A stretch of DNA of 64,000 nt, taken from the NCBI RefSeq assembly GCF_000003815.2, contig NC_049993.1, positions 20,990,223 to 21,054,222 on the forward strand, read 5' to 3'. Made by a program: the position numbers and the translations under genes. This document shows, piece after piece, positions 41,325-51,960 of this stretch. The notes beneath the pieces were generated by a model. The model had not been told where the DNA came from, made no database searches, and saw only the letters and a program-made list of their open reading frames with translations. The DNA is from Branchiostoma floridae (taxonomy: Eukaryota > Chordata > Leptocardii > Amphioxiformes > Branchiostomatidae). The first letter of the stretch is position 1, and every line of letters begins with the position of its first letter.

Positions 41325-41560
41325 GTTTGAATCTCCTAAAATACGACCGACATTGTGCCCTTTGGAATGACACTTTCCTCACTTCACTCAGGTGGAAATG
41401 AGTACTACCCAGATTTGGTTATGTACGTCCTGCAGATCTAGATAGGACGTTAAATAGGGGTCCCGTGTTTGAGGAGAGCCACACCTCAAGCACGCTGAAG
41501 GCCCCACCACGCTCAAACAGAGTAAGGGTCCTTCCTGGTGTGACTGGATCAAATAAATCT
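41325..41560 (+). mobile_element. SINE-like repeat
   Basis: A B-box-like GGTCACAGGTTTGAATCTCC is followed by CCTTTGGAATGACACTTTCC TCACTTCACTCAGGTGGAAA TGAGTACTACC and CTGTCCAG. The TTTCCTCACTTCACTCAGGT block is the complement of one in the 51.5-51.9-kb repeat. Confidence 0.5.
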
Positions 41561-41569
41561 GTCCAGATT

Positions 41570-42434
41570 ATGCAGCTTGTACTGTTCAGTACAAACCTGG
41601 TGTGTTACACCATGAGGCGGTTTACCGGGTATGCAGCTTGTACTGTTCAGTACAAACCTGGTGTGTTACACCATGAGGCGGTTTACCGGGTATGCAGCTT
41701 GTACTGTTCAGTACAAACCTGGTGTGTTACGCCATGAGGCGGTTTACCGGGTCTGCAGCTTGTACTGTTCAGTACAAACCTGGTGTGTTACACCATGAGG
41801 CGGTTTACCGGGTATGCAGCTTGTACTGTTCAGTACAAACCTGATGTGTTACGCCATGAGGCGGCTTACTGGGTATGAAGCTTGTACTGTTCAGTACAAA
41901 CCTGGTGTGTTACGCCATGAGGCGGTTTACTGGGTATGCAGCTTGTACTGTTCAGTACAAACCTGGTGTGTTACGCCATGAGGCGGTTTACCGGGTATGC
42001 AGCTTGTACTGTTCAGTACAAACCTGATGTGTTACGCCATGAGCCGGTTTACCGGGTCTGCAGCTTGTACTGTTCAGTACAAACCTGGTGTGTTACGCCA
42101 TGAGCCGGTTTACCGGGTCTGCAGCTTGTACTGTTCAGTACAAACCTGGTGTGTTACACCATGAGGCGGTTTACCGGGTATGCAGCTTGTACTGTTCAGT
42201 ACAAACCTGGTGTGTTACGCCATGAGGCGGTTTACCGGGTATGCAGCTTGTACTGTTCAGTACAAACCTGGTGTGTTACGACATGAGGCGGTTTACCGGG
42301 TATGCAGCTTGTACTGTTCAGTACAAACCTGGTGTGTTACGCCATGAGGCGGTTTACCGGGTACTGTTCAGTACAAACCTGGTGCGTTACACCATGAGGT
42401 GGTTTAAAGGGTATGCAGCTTGTACTGTTCATTA
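41570..42434. repeat. 61-bp minisatellite, about 14 units
   Basis: Unit ATGCAGCTTGTACTGTTCAG TACAAACCTGGTGTGTTACG CCATGAGGCGGTTTACCGGG T. Each unit contains GTACTGTTCAGTAC, a near-palindrome. The penultimate unit is shortened (42358). A separate unit lies at 42700-42750, split off by about 265 bp of unrelated sequence. Confidence 0.95.
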
Positions 42435-42791
42435 TGTCATACCTGTGATGCAAAAACGTTCGATACGGGTGTTCTGGACCGGGCTGTACGCTTCCGTATC
42501 GCACAGGTTTGAAAGGCGTATCACACAGGCTCCATTCGAATAAATCGAACTGTTTCGAGCGGGCCGAATAGGGCACGGTTAGCAATTAATTCGAATACCT
42601 GATTCGGACGTTGGAACATTGCTGTTGCAACACTTTTTTGTTCAAAGGCACCAAATTTGTTCAACTTCTGGCGCATTTCGCATCAAAACATGGGTTTTCT
42701 GTACTGTTCCGTACAAACCTGGTGTGTTAAGCCATGAGGCGGTTTATGCAAAAAATAAAAACAAACAAACAAACAAACAAAAAAGTACTCT

Positions 42792-43315
42792 TACCTAATG
42801 AGCGCAGACTGGATGATGAGTGTCCCAGCGAAGCACAGGAACACCAGCCCCGGCATGAAGAACACGGTTGTTCCAAACACACTGTTCCACACGGGGATAA
42901 AAAACACCCCGGCCAGGCTCTCCATACAGGCAATAAGGGCAAACAGGCTGCCTAAAGGGGATGAAATTTGAATGAAAATTTGAGATAGCAAACCTCTTCT
43001 AGTTAATATATAAAAACAGCAGCACAGACACGGACACGCACACACATAGACACACATGCAGGCACACACACACCCATGCACATACACACACACACACACA
43101 CAAACACACCCATGCAAACACACACACACACACATGTGCACACACACAAACACACACACACACACACACAGACACACACACATGTACACACACACAAACA
43201 CACACACATGTAACACACACGAACACATACACATCATGCACACACACACACACACATCATGCACACACACAGTCACACAAAGACACAAACACACAGTGAC
43301 ACAGACACACACACG

Positions 43316-43351
<36 letters not shown>

Positions 43352-46300
43352 TGTATACACACACAAACACACATGCACACACACACACACACACACACAT
43401 GTACACAGACTAGGGCTGGGTACCGGTACAGAAAATCCAGGTCCGGTTCAGGTCCAGAGGATCAGGTCCAGGTCCGGCACTGAACCTGGACCTGATTCAG
43501 TATGACTCATACCAATGGTCCATTTCACTACAAAGAAATCTGTTTGGTGGAGTATTAGACTTACACTGGCGTTTTAGAATCCTACAACGCTAACTTCACC
43601 TGTACGATTGGCTGTAAAACTTGGTAGACATTACTATTAACTCTACTCTAGTACTTCACTCTTATTTTCTTCCACCTACAAGCGCCAAAACGTGTGAATG
43701 CCTGACAAAATAATCTCTTAATTTTCTAATCGGTCCAACGTCCGGTCCACCCAATTTTTTCAGGTCCGGTTTTTCTGGACCGGTCCAATAAGAAAAACCG
43801 GTTTTGTACCGGTACGCTGTACCGATACCCAGCCCTAACACAGACACACACAAACACACACACAGTGACACACAGACACACACACAGTGACACACAGACA
43901 CATGCACACAGTGACACACAGACACACACACACAGTGACACACAAACACACACACACAGTGACACACAGACACACGCACACACAGACACACGCACACACA
44001 AACACACAGCTAACTAAAGGCTCTCACCCTGTTGTGTTTGCGGCACCATGTTGGACATGACGGCCTTCATGGTGGGAACCGGCATGGTCTGGAGACAGCC
44101 AGCCAACGACGCTGTGATCAGAGGATATGTTGTTAGGACACTGTAAGTCAGGGTAATAGTTTGTTTGTTTATTTCGATCTCCTTTAGACTTTACAATATA
44201 CTCGCAAAATCTATTCCTTCTGGAGTCCATTCAAGATTACAATTAAAACAATAAAAGAACATAAGTCAACATAAGTATCGAAAGTAAACTGAAGTGTGAA
44301 AATATGAATAGTTAGCAGTCACCTGACTGCATCTAGAGTTTACAGTTAGCCAGTAACGATTTCACAATTTTTTTAATAACAAAATGAGATTTAGTGTTTC
44401 TGTCCTGACATAGTGAAACATAGCTATATAACAACTTACCTTAAATTACTTAATTTTTTTTATACTTTGATATTATGCTTAGGTTTAATTATCACAAGTC
44501 ATATACTTTGGAGTCACTGTACATGTAGGTGTAGCTCATTCAACGGTAATAGCAAGACATATTGTATTTTTATGCATGTCTGTTGAATAACGACTACAAG
44601 AAGGTTAGTACTAACAATAATCATCATTGTATTTCTAAAGACTAAAGGTTACGATCTTCAGTATACCAACAAACCTAAGTAAAACGCAGCATTCCGGTTT
44701 GGAGTGTAGACAGCTAGCCCCTGTACAACAAATCCTGCTGTTCCGGACACAAAACCAACCTGGAGAAAACAAATATGCGATTACTAGCCTGATTAAATCT
44801 CACCTATAGCAGCCCGCTCAACATATGCCGGACACCTCTGTAGAGAGGGACTAGTTACAGCCCCAAACAGCAGAGTTTGTGTTACACTGAGACTATGCGA
44901 TTAAGAGTCCATGAATTACGGCACTCCGTCAAGTTGATTTCATTCAAGGCTTACAAAATACTAGTATCTTCAGTTCAACATAAACCATGTGTCAGGACTG
45001 GGAAACAGCATGCCACATATTAAATGGCATCAGTTAACATAAGAGAATCTTTTTTAAAATAAGTTGGAACGACTAAGTCTTAGATTGAAATTATCATCAT
45101 TAAACACAGTACCAATGATTCCTGTAAATGCAGAAACTTTGGAAGGGGCTCAATGTTTGCGATTTTTGAGGCTGCCGCTTCACCACCGCAAACATTTTTC
45201 CATTGCAGTAAGATACTACAGCACATGGTGCTACCACGAACTTAACATCACTATGAAAAGTCCTTTTTCCTGCTACCATGAAATTAAATCCCTGCGAACT
45301 TAAATGCATTATTTTACAGTACGTACATGCATGAGTCCGTACGGTGAGAGGCATTTTCCGAGTAATTTGATCCCCAGGACGCCAAGCACAAAACCGGCGC
45401 ACATCGCAGCGTAGAAGTACCCCAGCAGATCGGGTGTCCAACAGTACGGCGGGCCGACCACGGTCAGCGTGACGATCCCCGGCCACGTCGCGAACACACC
45501 GTTGTTCAGGAAGAACACCAACAGGATCACCTGGACATAAAAGTTGTTATTAGTTGTGCTTTTCTTTTAATATTTCATTCAGTTGTACAGGTAATTCATT
45601 TTAGTTGCTACATTGTATCTCCTTTGAGTTGGATGAGTTGAAATTGCCTTTTTGATTATTTGTTATTCTATGATCCAGTAGTTGTAAATCCATCTGATTG
45701 GTATTTTATTTGATCTCATTAAGATATACTTTCATGTAGTTCTAGTATATACAATTGATAAATTTAAGGCACAGTTGTTGTTATCATTGTACAATGTGCA
45801 TTTTATGTTTATAACAAATTTATACTGTAATGAAATACATGATACATAGGATAAAACCCCTGGAAGAAAAATAACTGCATTACATGTTACCAATGGCTAT
45901 CCCAAACAAACAAACAAACAAACAAACAAACAAACGAACAAACAAACAAACAAACCCCAAGTTTCCACTGTCCCGTCTTGAAGGAGCCCCTGACCAGCTG
46001 CACCATCCCTGAGACGTTGCCCAAGGAGCAGACCTTCTGGCCGCCACGTCTCAGGCACGTCTCCTTGATGCCAAAAATGGCGTACAGAAGCGAGAACGCG
46101 GTCAGCCCGACAGTGAACCAGAATGGCTCCTGGAATCCGAGAGGGACGCCGAGGACGCCCAGCCACAGGTTACCTGCGAGGACACCTACTATAGCCGAAA
46201 CACCTGTAAACATAACAACAATAAACACTGTTAAACAAAATGATAAACATCTGTTACGAAACAACATTAAACACAAACACCCATAAACAATAATAAAAAC

Positions 46301-48881
46301 TCATCAACAAAAATTGCCTGGCATTTAGTGCTGTTGGTAAATTCCACTTTCCATGCAGTACAATGTTAAACATATAAAAAATCCCAGCACTGTTCCCGCC
46401 GCTATCAAGGACGTGTCTTACCAATGGCGCTCTCCAGGATGGCCATACGGAATGTGCGGGGACTCCCGGGTTCCGTGATGTCCGTCAGGTACGCGAAACA
46501 GCCGCCGTACAAGGTGGTCGAGCTTCCATGCATGCCATATAGGAGGGCACCTGGGGAGGGGGGCACAAAAGGGTCATGTCAAGGTCATTCCATCTTCACA
46601 TGGGGAGGCACCTGGGGGGGGGGCAAAATAAAGAGCTTTAGGTTTGCTTGTCTATTCTAAAACTTGATTAGAAACATCGTGACTCACTCAATCACTGTCT
46701 GGTTTAGCGCCTGTTGTTTCCTGTAAACATTCAGTTATTATCACTCTGTGACGGAGGGTAACCTCTGATGACAAAGTGTTTTTATCAGATGTGATGAGTG
46801 TTCGCATCTGTAGCTCTATGTTTACTTTGCCGTATTTGCATGTAGTTTGGCATGTCGTGTTGTGTGATGATTTTTTTTTGGACTGTCCATATCATCAGCA
46901 TAATAACGTATATATTGCTGTAACTAATGCGGATGAAACCATAAATATGTCACGGAGTATGTTACTTAATAATATATAATGCGGTCACTTGGTTGGTTTT
47001 AAGTGGAGCTTAGTTTTACAATTATAGTGACCCCTTACATTTCTTTGTTGACTGTCAAATAGACAAAGTCGGTAATGACTAACCTGGTAGCAGGATCTCC
47101 AGTGGAAGGTTCAGGTACACCACCAGCGCAGAGGCAATGGATCTAAAAACACAGAAAATGAAACAAGTCCCTGATTCATCGATGTAAATCAGTAAACTGT
47201 AAATTGTTACATGTTGGATAACTTTTGGACCAGTTTTTTTTGGCCCATGGATACTACTTGGAATCTTCTTGGAGATTTATTCAGAACTAGAGGACTCACG
47301 TTGCCAGAGCGCCAACAACGGGTGTGACGATGGCGACCTTGCGGCCGACCTTGTCAGACACAGAACCCAAGATGGCTGCGATGACGAGTGATGGGAGGGA
47401 GGAGCACAACTGGAGGTACGTCAGCCACTGGGAGGCCTCCGCCTGGGTCTGCTTTCCTGCCTGATGAGGAAATTAAAAACCTAAGTCACAACAGCCTTGA
47501 GGATTGTAGCTGACTGGTAACCTGCATGTTCGCTGCTACAAAAAAATTGTGCACAGAAAAGTCCAATCTTTCAATTCCACCTGACACCATCCTCTCTCTT
47601 CCTTATGCTACTGCAGAGGGCTACTCCTTAACCCCCTCCCTATCCCCCCCGAACCCTCCTCATACGCTGGATGTACAATGTACTCCCCCTATACACCCCC
47701 CTCCTTGTACCCTGATGCCCGTACCCACCGGATCAGAGCTGTTGTACTGTAAATGCATTTAAGTTTGCGGGGATTTAATTTCGCGATAGCGGGAAAAATG
47801 ACTTTTCGCGGTGGTTTTAATTTCGCGGCAACACCATCGACTGCAATCCAATACCATTATAGAAAAATGTTCACGGTGGTTTTAAGTTCGCGGTGAAGTG
47901 GTCGCCGCAAAAACTGCGAACATTTATCCACCGCAAACATTTCTGCATTTACAGTAGTTCCCACAGACAGCCCCTGAAGAGATGCGCACCGGGCCATTGA
48001 CTATTATTATAAGTACTGCTGTTACAGGGGGCCACCCATACACCCCCCTCCCTGTACCCACCTGCCAGTACGCCCAGGACCCCCCCCCCTGCCCGTACCC
48101 ACCGGATCAGAGCTGTTGTAGTCCCCACAAACAGCTCCTGAAGAGTTGTGCACCGTGCCGTTCCCCAGGCTGTAGTAGATGTACTGCTGCTGCAGAGGGC
48201 TTGACATGAATGTGGCGATACCCTGCACACACAACACAGGCAAGAAGGGAGGTGTAAGCCTGGAGGCCATCCTACAGTCTTTTATCTCTGATCAGTTTAA
48301 CTGCCTGAAGAGCTATTATTCAACAGGTCAAGACAGATGCAATGTATAGTATTTCCAGGTTTAAAATTCCCCTAGCTCTTTTCAGCAAGTTCAACCGAAC
48401 AGAGCGGTGGGAAGTTTGCATATTTCAAGACGTCACAAACAACTACTAACATTTGTTTGTAAGTCCCATTCATTATGAGTTATAAGAAGAGCAAAGCTTA
48501 ATATGTATTGCAGTATCTGAGCGATCAAAACATTACATTTTAAGTCACGTTTTTGTTTCAACTTCATTTTTTCAACTCTGTCTCGTAAATCTCCAAGCAA
48601 ATGTAACATCAGAAGAAGTAAAAGTGACAGCGAGAAGTATCATGGTTTCCCAATGGAACCCAACATCTGCTTGGAGATTACCAACTTATTGGAAGAATAA
48701 TGAGATGGTAAAGATGTCGCAGCAAATTTTCATCAAAACTAGAAAGCCCTGGCAGTGTCAGACTCACCACAAACAGCAGGATGGGCTCCACTGTCACAGG
48801 ACAGTACGGTTTGACCTTTACTGGTCCAAGGTCATCCAGGAGCGGAGCAGAGCTGCTGACCTTTGCCCTTATGGATGCCAT
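42792..48881 (-). CDS. SLC46-like MFS transporter, copy A, 10 exons seen
   Basis: Exons in order of translation: 48881-48768, 48222-48103, 47460-47300, 47142-47084, 46550-46422, 46203-45956, 45530-45327, 44759-44675, 44111-44028, 42951-42795; phases agree throughout. The product is about 455 residues of a 12-helix major facilitator. Helix 1 is VEPILLFV...; loop 1 has glycosylation sequons (NGT, NSS); MFS motif A reads GSVSDKVGRK; FAYLTDIT, CWTPDLLGY and MVPQTQQGSLFAL are hallmarks of the SLC46 group. SLC46A1 is the proton-coupled folate transporter, and other members are lysosomal or plasma-membrane carriers; the substrate here is unknown. Exon 10 can end at TAA (42794-42792), but that TAA overlaps a perfect donor, so a further C-terminal exon is likely. 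Confidence 0.9.
42795..42951 (-). CDS. SLC46 A exon 10
   Basis: Reads GSLFALIACMESLAGVFFIP VWNSVFGTTVF...LIIQSALI. Ends ATTAG|GTAAGAG, phase 2. Reading through gives an immediate TAA. The paralog has a donor at the same phase and does continue into a C-terminal exon; I could not find the equivalent exon downstream here. Confidence 0.85.
43020..44008. repeat. CA/GT microsatellite, split by a hAT-like insertion
   Basis: Impure (CA)n with CATG, CAGA and CAGTGA variants at 43020-43410 and 43838-44008. It lies in the intron between SLC46 A exons 9 and 10. Open frames here are meaningless. Confidence 0.95.
43411..43837. mobile_element. Non-autonomous hAT-like element, 427 bp, with 8-bp TSD
   Basis: Terminal inverted repeats TAGGGCTGGGTACCGGTACA and GTACCGATACCCAGCCCTA. 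It is flanked by ACACAGAC at 43403-43410 and 43838-43845, an exact 8-bp direct repeat as made by hAT transposases. There is no open frame for a transposase. The interior is rich in GGTCCGGT / ACCGGACC motifs. Confidence 0.85.
44028..44111 (-). CDS. SLC46 A exon 9
   Basis: Reads ASLAGCLQTMPVPTMKAVMS NMVPQTQQG. The AVMSxMVPxxxQGxLFA block is conserved in SLC46. Acceptor ATCACAG, donor ACAGG|GTGAGA, phase 1-1. Confidence 0.88.
44675..44759 (-). CDS. SLC46 A exon 8
   Basis: Reads VGFVSGTAGFVVQGLAVYTP NRNAAFYL. A membrane helix. Acceptor TCTCCAG|GTT, donor TTAG|GTTTGT, phase 0-1. Confidence 0.85.
45327..45530 (-). CDS. SLC46 A exon 7
   Basis: Reads VILLVFFLNNGVFATWPGIV TLTVVGPPYCWTPDLLGYFY ... 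GLMH. Corresponds to helices 7-8; CW(x)xDLLGY is typical. Acceptor TGTCCAG|GTG, donor GCAT|GTACGT, phase 0-0. Confidence 0.88.
45956..46203 (-). CDS. SLC46 A exon 6
   Basis: Reads (G)VSAIVGVLAGNLWLGVLGV...PFWFTVGLTAFSLLYAIFGI ... TGQWKLG. Covers helices 5-6 and the central loop (KETCLRRGG...). The donor is GGG|GTTTGT, immediately followed by a (TTTG)n microsatellite, so the 5' splice site itself sits in simple repeat. Confidence 0.85.
46422..46550 (-). CDS. SLC46 A exon 5
   Basis: Reads (G)ALLYGMHGSSTTLYGGCFA YLTDITEPGSPRTFRMAILE SAIG. FAY(L/I)(T/S)DIT...RTxRxxILE is the strongest SLC46 signature. Acceptor CCCCAG|GTG, donor ATTG|GTAAGA, phase 1-1. Confidence 0.9.
47084..47142 (-). CDS. SLC46 A exon 4
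   Basis: Short exon: SIASALVVYLNLPLEILLPG. Acceptor TTTTTAG|ATCC, donor CCAG|GTTAGT, phase 2-1. Confidence 0.82.
47300..47460 (-). CDS. SLC46 A exon 3
   Basis: Reads AGKQTQAEASQWLTYLQLCS...VIAAILGSVSDKVGRKVAIV TPVVGALA. Contains MFS motif A. Acceptor ATCAG|GCAGG, donor GCAAC|GTGAGT, phase 0-2. Confidence 0.9.
47725..48053 (-). pseudogene. Decayed second copy of SLC46 A exon 2, split by a MITE
   Basis: The donor side (CCGATCAGAGCTGTTG in plus orientation, 47728-47744) and the rest (GTTCCCACAGACAGCCCCTG ... 47957-48040) match exon 2 (48103-48222), but the frame is damaged and a 208-bp MITE sits between them. It is a leftover of tandem exon duplication. Confidence 0.8.
47747..47954. mobile_element. 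MITE with TA target duplication (Tc1/mariner-type)
   Basis: Ends CTGTAAATGCATTTAAGTTT and TGCATTTACAG are inverted repeats, with a GCGG-rich palindromic interior (TTTCGCGGTGGTTTTAATTT). TA flanks both sides. Removing it restores GAGCTGTTGTAGTTCCCACA, which matches the intact exon 2 (GAGCTGTTGTAGTCCCCACA), so the insertion site is certain to within a base or two. Confidence 0.9.
48103..48222 (-). CDS. SLC46 A exon 2: first extracellular/luminal loop
   Basis: Reads GIATFMSSPLQQQYIYYSLG NGTVHNSSGAVCGDYNSSDP. Three N-glycosylation sequons and one Cys, as expected of the loop after helix 1. Acceptor TGTGCAG, donor CCG|GTGGGT followed by G runs, phase 0-0 (symmetric). Confidence 0.88.
48768..48881 (-). 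CDS. SLC46 A exon 1
   Basis: MASIRAKVSSSAPLLDDLGP VKVKPYCPVTVEPILLFV. The start sits in CCAAGATGGC. The polar N terminus contains a dileucine-type LLDDL (APLLDDL), a possible endolysosomal sorting signal. Donor GTG|GTGAGT, phase 0. Confidence 0.88.
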
Positions 48882-49041
48882 CTTGGATTCTGAGAAGATT
48901 TTCGTAGGGGTCTGCTATATTCTGCAATACAAAAAACTTACAAAGGTCAAATTATTTGATGGAATAGTCAGATTCTGTAGTCATTTTGCATTTTTGTATT
49001 TGTTTCTTTTTCACCGGACAAACAATGTCAACATCAAATGA

Positions 49042-50474
49042 ACTCAAAGATAGCACAATAAATCCACAAGTGCTGTATAAACAATGCTGTCACATTTTCA
49101 CACAAAAGATATTGTTTTAAAATGACAGAGTAAACAAATAACAAATGTGTAAAAAAAAATGGCCCAAAAGTTGACTTAGAAGATCCCAACTCATCCAAAC
49201 AATGTAGATTCTCAGTAATTCTCATTATGCTTAACTCAAAAATCATGCAGTTGCCAACAGACTTTGTAGCATCATAGATGGTACAGCTAATGTTCTAAAA
49301 TCTAAGCTAATAGAAATGTTGCATGACTGCTGTGCCTGTCCAATCAAAACAAATTTGTGTCTTGTCTGACCCTTCAGCCTCTTATGACCTTACATGAAAA
49401 GCAGCCGTAAGACAGATCTGAGCTTATGAAAAAACAAAGTTCAAAGAAAAAACTAAAATGCTTTAATGCGCAACTGGCAACACTAAAAATCTGCCCAGAA
49501 ATCTTTGTTTTTCTGAGTAATGCATTATATAGCCCCACAGATCTATTCCCTGGCAGGCAATGAATCTTTTCTTTTAAATTAAAGCTAAACTCACAACTTG
49601 CAAAAACCATGAAACATCCAAGCAAAGTTTAACAAGTTTTTTTATAGCTGTGCTGATCTGCTTCTTCTGTGAAAAAAACGGCCTGCAGGCCGATTTGAGC
49701 TTTTATGAATTAACAAAGGTTCAAACAAACAAAAATTTGATCTTTGTTACTACCTTACATCAACTTACTCAACGACACACATACAGTGATGGCACTCTCC
49801 AAACCAGCAAAGTTTGATGTGATCTTTATTACAGTTAACTGCTGCCAATGGTGTACAAGAAATGTACTACAGTCTCTAGTAACAAGTAAGGAGACACAGG
49901 TTACCTGCCAAGATGTGATGAAGTTGGCAGCTGTCGAAGATGACCCGAAAATCTAACAGCACTTAAGTCTTAAAGACTTGTTGTGGAGCTGAAACGGTCA
50001 GATTGTCTCTACTATGTAACTTCCAGACCTTCCAACACTAACAATGCTGCCTGCTACACTCCCTGAGAAAATGATAATGTGATCCGATTTTGCTGCATCT
50101 GCAGATAAACTTTGACCCCACCGACCTACTTGCACATTTGTCGTTGTTTACTGTTTTCTGACGCCCCTTCCGATCTGAAAGACAGTTTAATCCATCAATT
50201 TAATCAGTCTAAGACGTTAGAATTCCAATAATATTTTTGAATAAATGTAATGAAGGAAATGTACCTGACGCACACCTTTAATTTATTACCCTTCAAGAAG
50301 TCGATGGTCCATCTAAAGAGAAAGTTTGATGACATTCTTCTGTCACAGGCAGAGAATTCTGTTACCTGACACCAGTGTACATACTCCGTTGTTTGTTTGG
50401 GACACTTGGTGGCATGTTTGTGTGTACTGCCAACCAAACACCTAAAGATAGAGATGCTCTGTAGAAGTTTATCA
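49042..50474. other. Upstream region of SLC46 A
   Basis: No coding exon. On the minus strand, 50174 downwards (after CTTTCAG) reads GTCAAAGTTTATCTGCAGAT at about 50100-50125, which resembles the leader exon of copy B (60276-60353). It is a candidate 5' non-coding exon. Confidence 0.45.
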
Positions 50475-50816
50475 CAGGGCCCGAAATACTTTTTTCAGCC
50501 AGGTTGTCCAAGTGGCAACCTGAGTCAAAAACCAGGTTGCGCCATCAACATTTCAGGTTGCCCCACTTTCAAATTGTTACTTTCTTCAAATCAGCTACTT
50601 ATCCATTATCTTTTCTTCCAGTTACATGTAACTATGTAATATGTTTTATGTTATCAAAAAATAAATACAAAAGCTTATGCACATAGGTGGGGGAAAAGCA
50701 GTGTTCCAACTGCAACATTTCAGGTTGCGCAGTGTGCAACCTGGGTTTAAAATTAGGTTGCGCCAAGCAAAATCAGGTTGCATTTTCAAGTGGGCAAGTG
50801 GGTATTTCGAGCCCTG
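50475..50816. mobile_element. Non-autonomous DNA element, CAGGGCyCGAAATAC family
   Basis: TIRs CAGGGCCCGAAATACTTTTT and GGGTATTTCGAGCCCTG, with TATCA on both sides. The interior has repeated CAGGTTGCGC motifs. It is inserted in a short tandem repeat (AAACACCTTAAGATAGAGAT GCTCTGTAGAAGTTA) seen on both flanks. Related elements: 56669-57009 and a left end at 55923. Confidence 0.75.
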
Positions 50817-51029
50817 TATCATCAACTTCTATAGACTGAGAAAACACCTTAAGATAGAGATGCTCTGTAGAAGTTAATCGTTAACTTCTATGGAGGAAAC
50901 ACCTTAAGACAGACTGAGATGTTCTATAGGTTAATTATTAACTTCTAAAACTTTACTTATTAGCATCTCTGTCTTTATGTGTTCAGTGGCCTGCTGAAGT
51001 ATGATTCATTATTACGATACAAAGAAGGG

Positions 51030-51480
51030 CAATCGAGATAATCAACTTACCTCAAGACTCGTTGGAGGGTATCCAGATCCAGCCATTAGAACAGCAGAGA
51101 AATGTTGGGGCCCTCTCACTTCTGCACCGGATGTACCACCGAGACGCGGCAGCACTACTGAACAACCTTCTACCTGAGCCCTACGTACACCGCCGAGAAA
51201 CACGTCCGTCAACATCCCAACACAGTGCAGCCCTAGAACCTGTCAAGTCAACCTCCTCCTGTCACAACAGAACCCTTCTTTCTGCTACCGTTAAGCTATG
51301 GAACTACCTCCATTGTAAATACCAGAGACTTACAGAACTTCAAATGAAAAGTAAATGCCCACCTCACCGCTACTCGCCAGGGTGCTGTAGTGTAAGATGT
51401 TATTCAGTTCAGCACAGCTGATAATGATGGGGTGGTAGATACAGTATAGATTTCTCATCATCATCATCATCATCATCGGT
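51030..51480 (+). pseudogene. LINE (CR1/L2/Jockey-like) ORF2 C-terminal fragment with (ATC)n tail
   Basis: The frame to 51421 reads ...IQIQPLEQQRNVGALSLLHR MYHRDAAALL...RRETRPSTSQHS...SSCHNRTLLSATVKLWNY. LSLLxRxYH..., TRxS and WNxL are the usual C-terminal motifs of these elements. A CATCATCATCATCATCAT tail follows at 51458-51477, as in CR1/L2 3' ends. 5'-truncated. Confidence 0.75.
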
Positions 51481-51519
51481 CGACGTGATCACACATGTTC
51501 GCACATGTTTACACAGGAC

Positions 51520-51960
51520 GGGGTTATACTGCCCTTACGGGGTGGTATACCCTTTCGAGGCTAATTACAAGACGGGGATGCGCCAGGTCGTCCAGGTGAA
51601 TGATGTAAATCACCGTGTGGCTGATACGGTATGGACTCCGAGGTTCGCCAGGCCTCCAACCGGGTGATTTGAAGTGAATCACCAACTCCAGACAGAAGGT
51701 TTTGCTCCAACCACACCGCACCATCGCACATGTGGGGGTTCTTTAACGTGCATGGGGTGTGACTCTCCCCATACAAGGGACCTCCATTTAACGTCCTATC
51801 CGAGGGACGACTCATTTTTCACTTGAGTAAAGTGAGGAAAGTCGTGTAAAGTGCCTTTCCCAAGGGCACAAGATCGGTTGCACGGCAGGCGGATTTGATC
51901 CCGCAACCTCTCGGTCACGAGGCGGATACAATACCCCCACATAATAGATTTAGTGAGTTA
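51520..51960 (-). mobile_element. SINE-like dispersed repeat
   Basis: On the minus strand it starts with tRNA-like CCTCGTGACCGAGAGGTTGC GGGATCAAATCC (B-box-like) and continues GTGCCCTTGGGAAAGGCACT TTACACGACTTTCCTCACTT TACTCAAGTG. The same block occurs at about 29160-29215 and 41370-41395. Confidence 0.6.

Noticed and set aside
41570-42434. Regular 61-bp and 35-bp repeats as CRISPR-like arrays
   Set aside because: Units are directly contiguous without unique spacers, and the window is eukaryotic.
42999-44007. Cys/Val-rich or Thr/His-rich frames over the CA repeat
   Set aside because: Pure translation of a (CA)n microsatellite.
46776-46979. 67-codon plus-strand frame in the SLC46 A intron
   Set aside because: AT-rich, no homology recognised, opposite strand of a well-supported gene.
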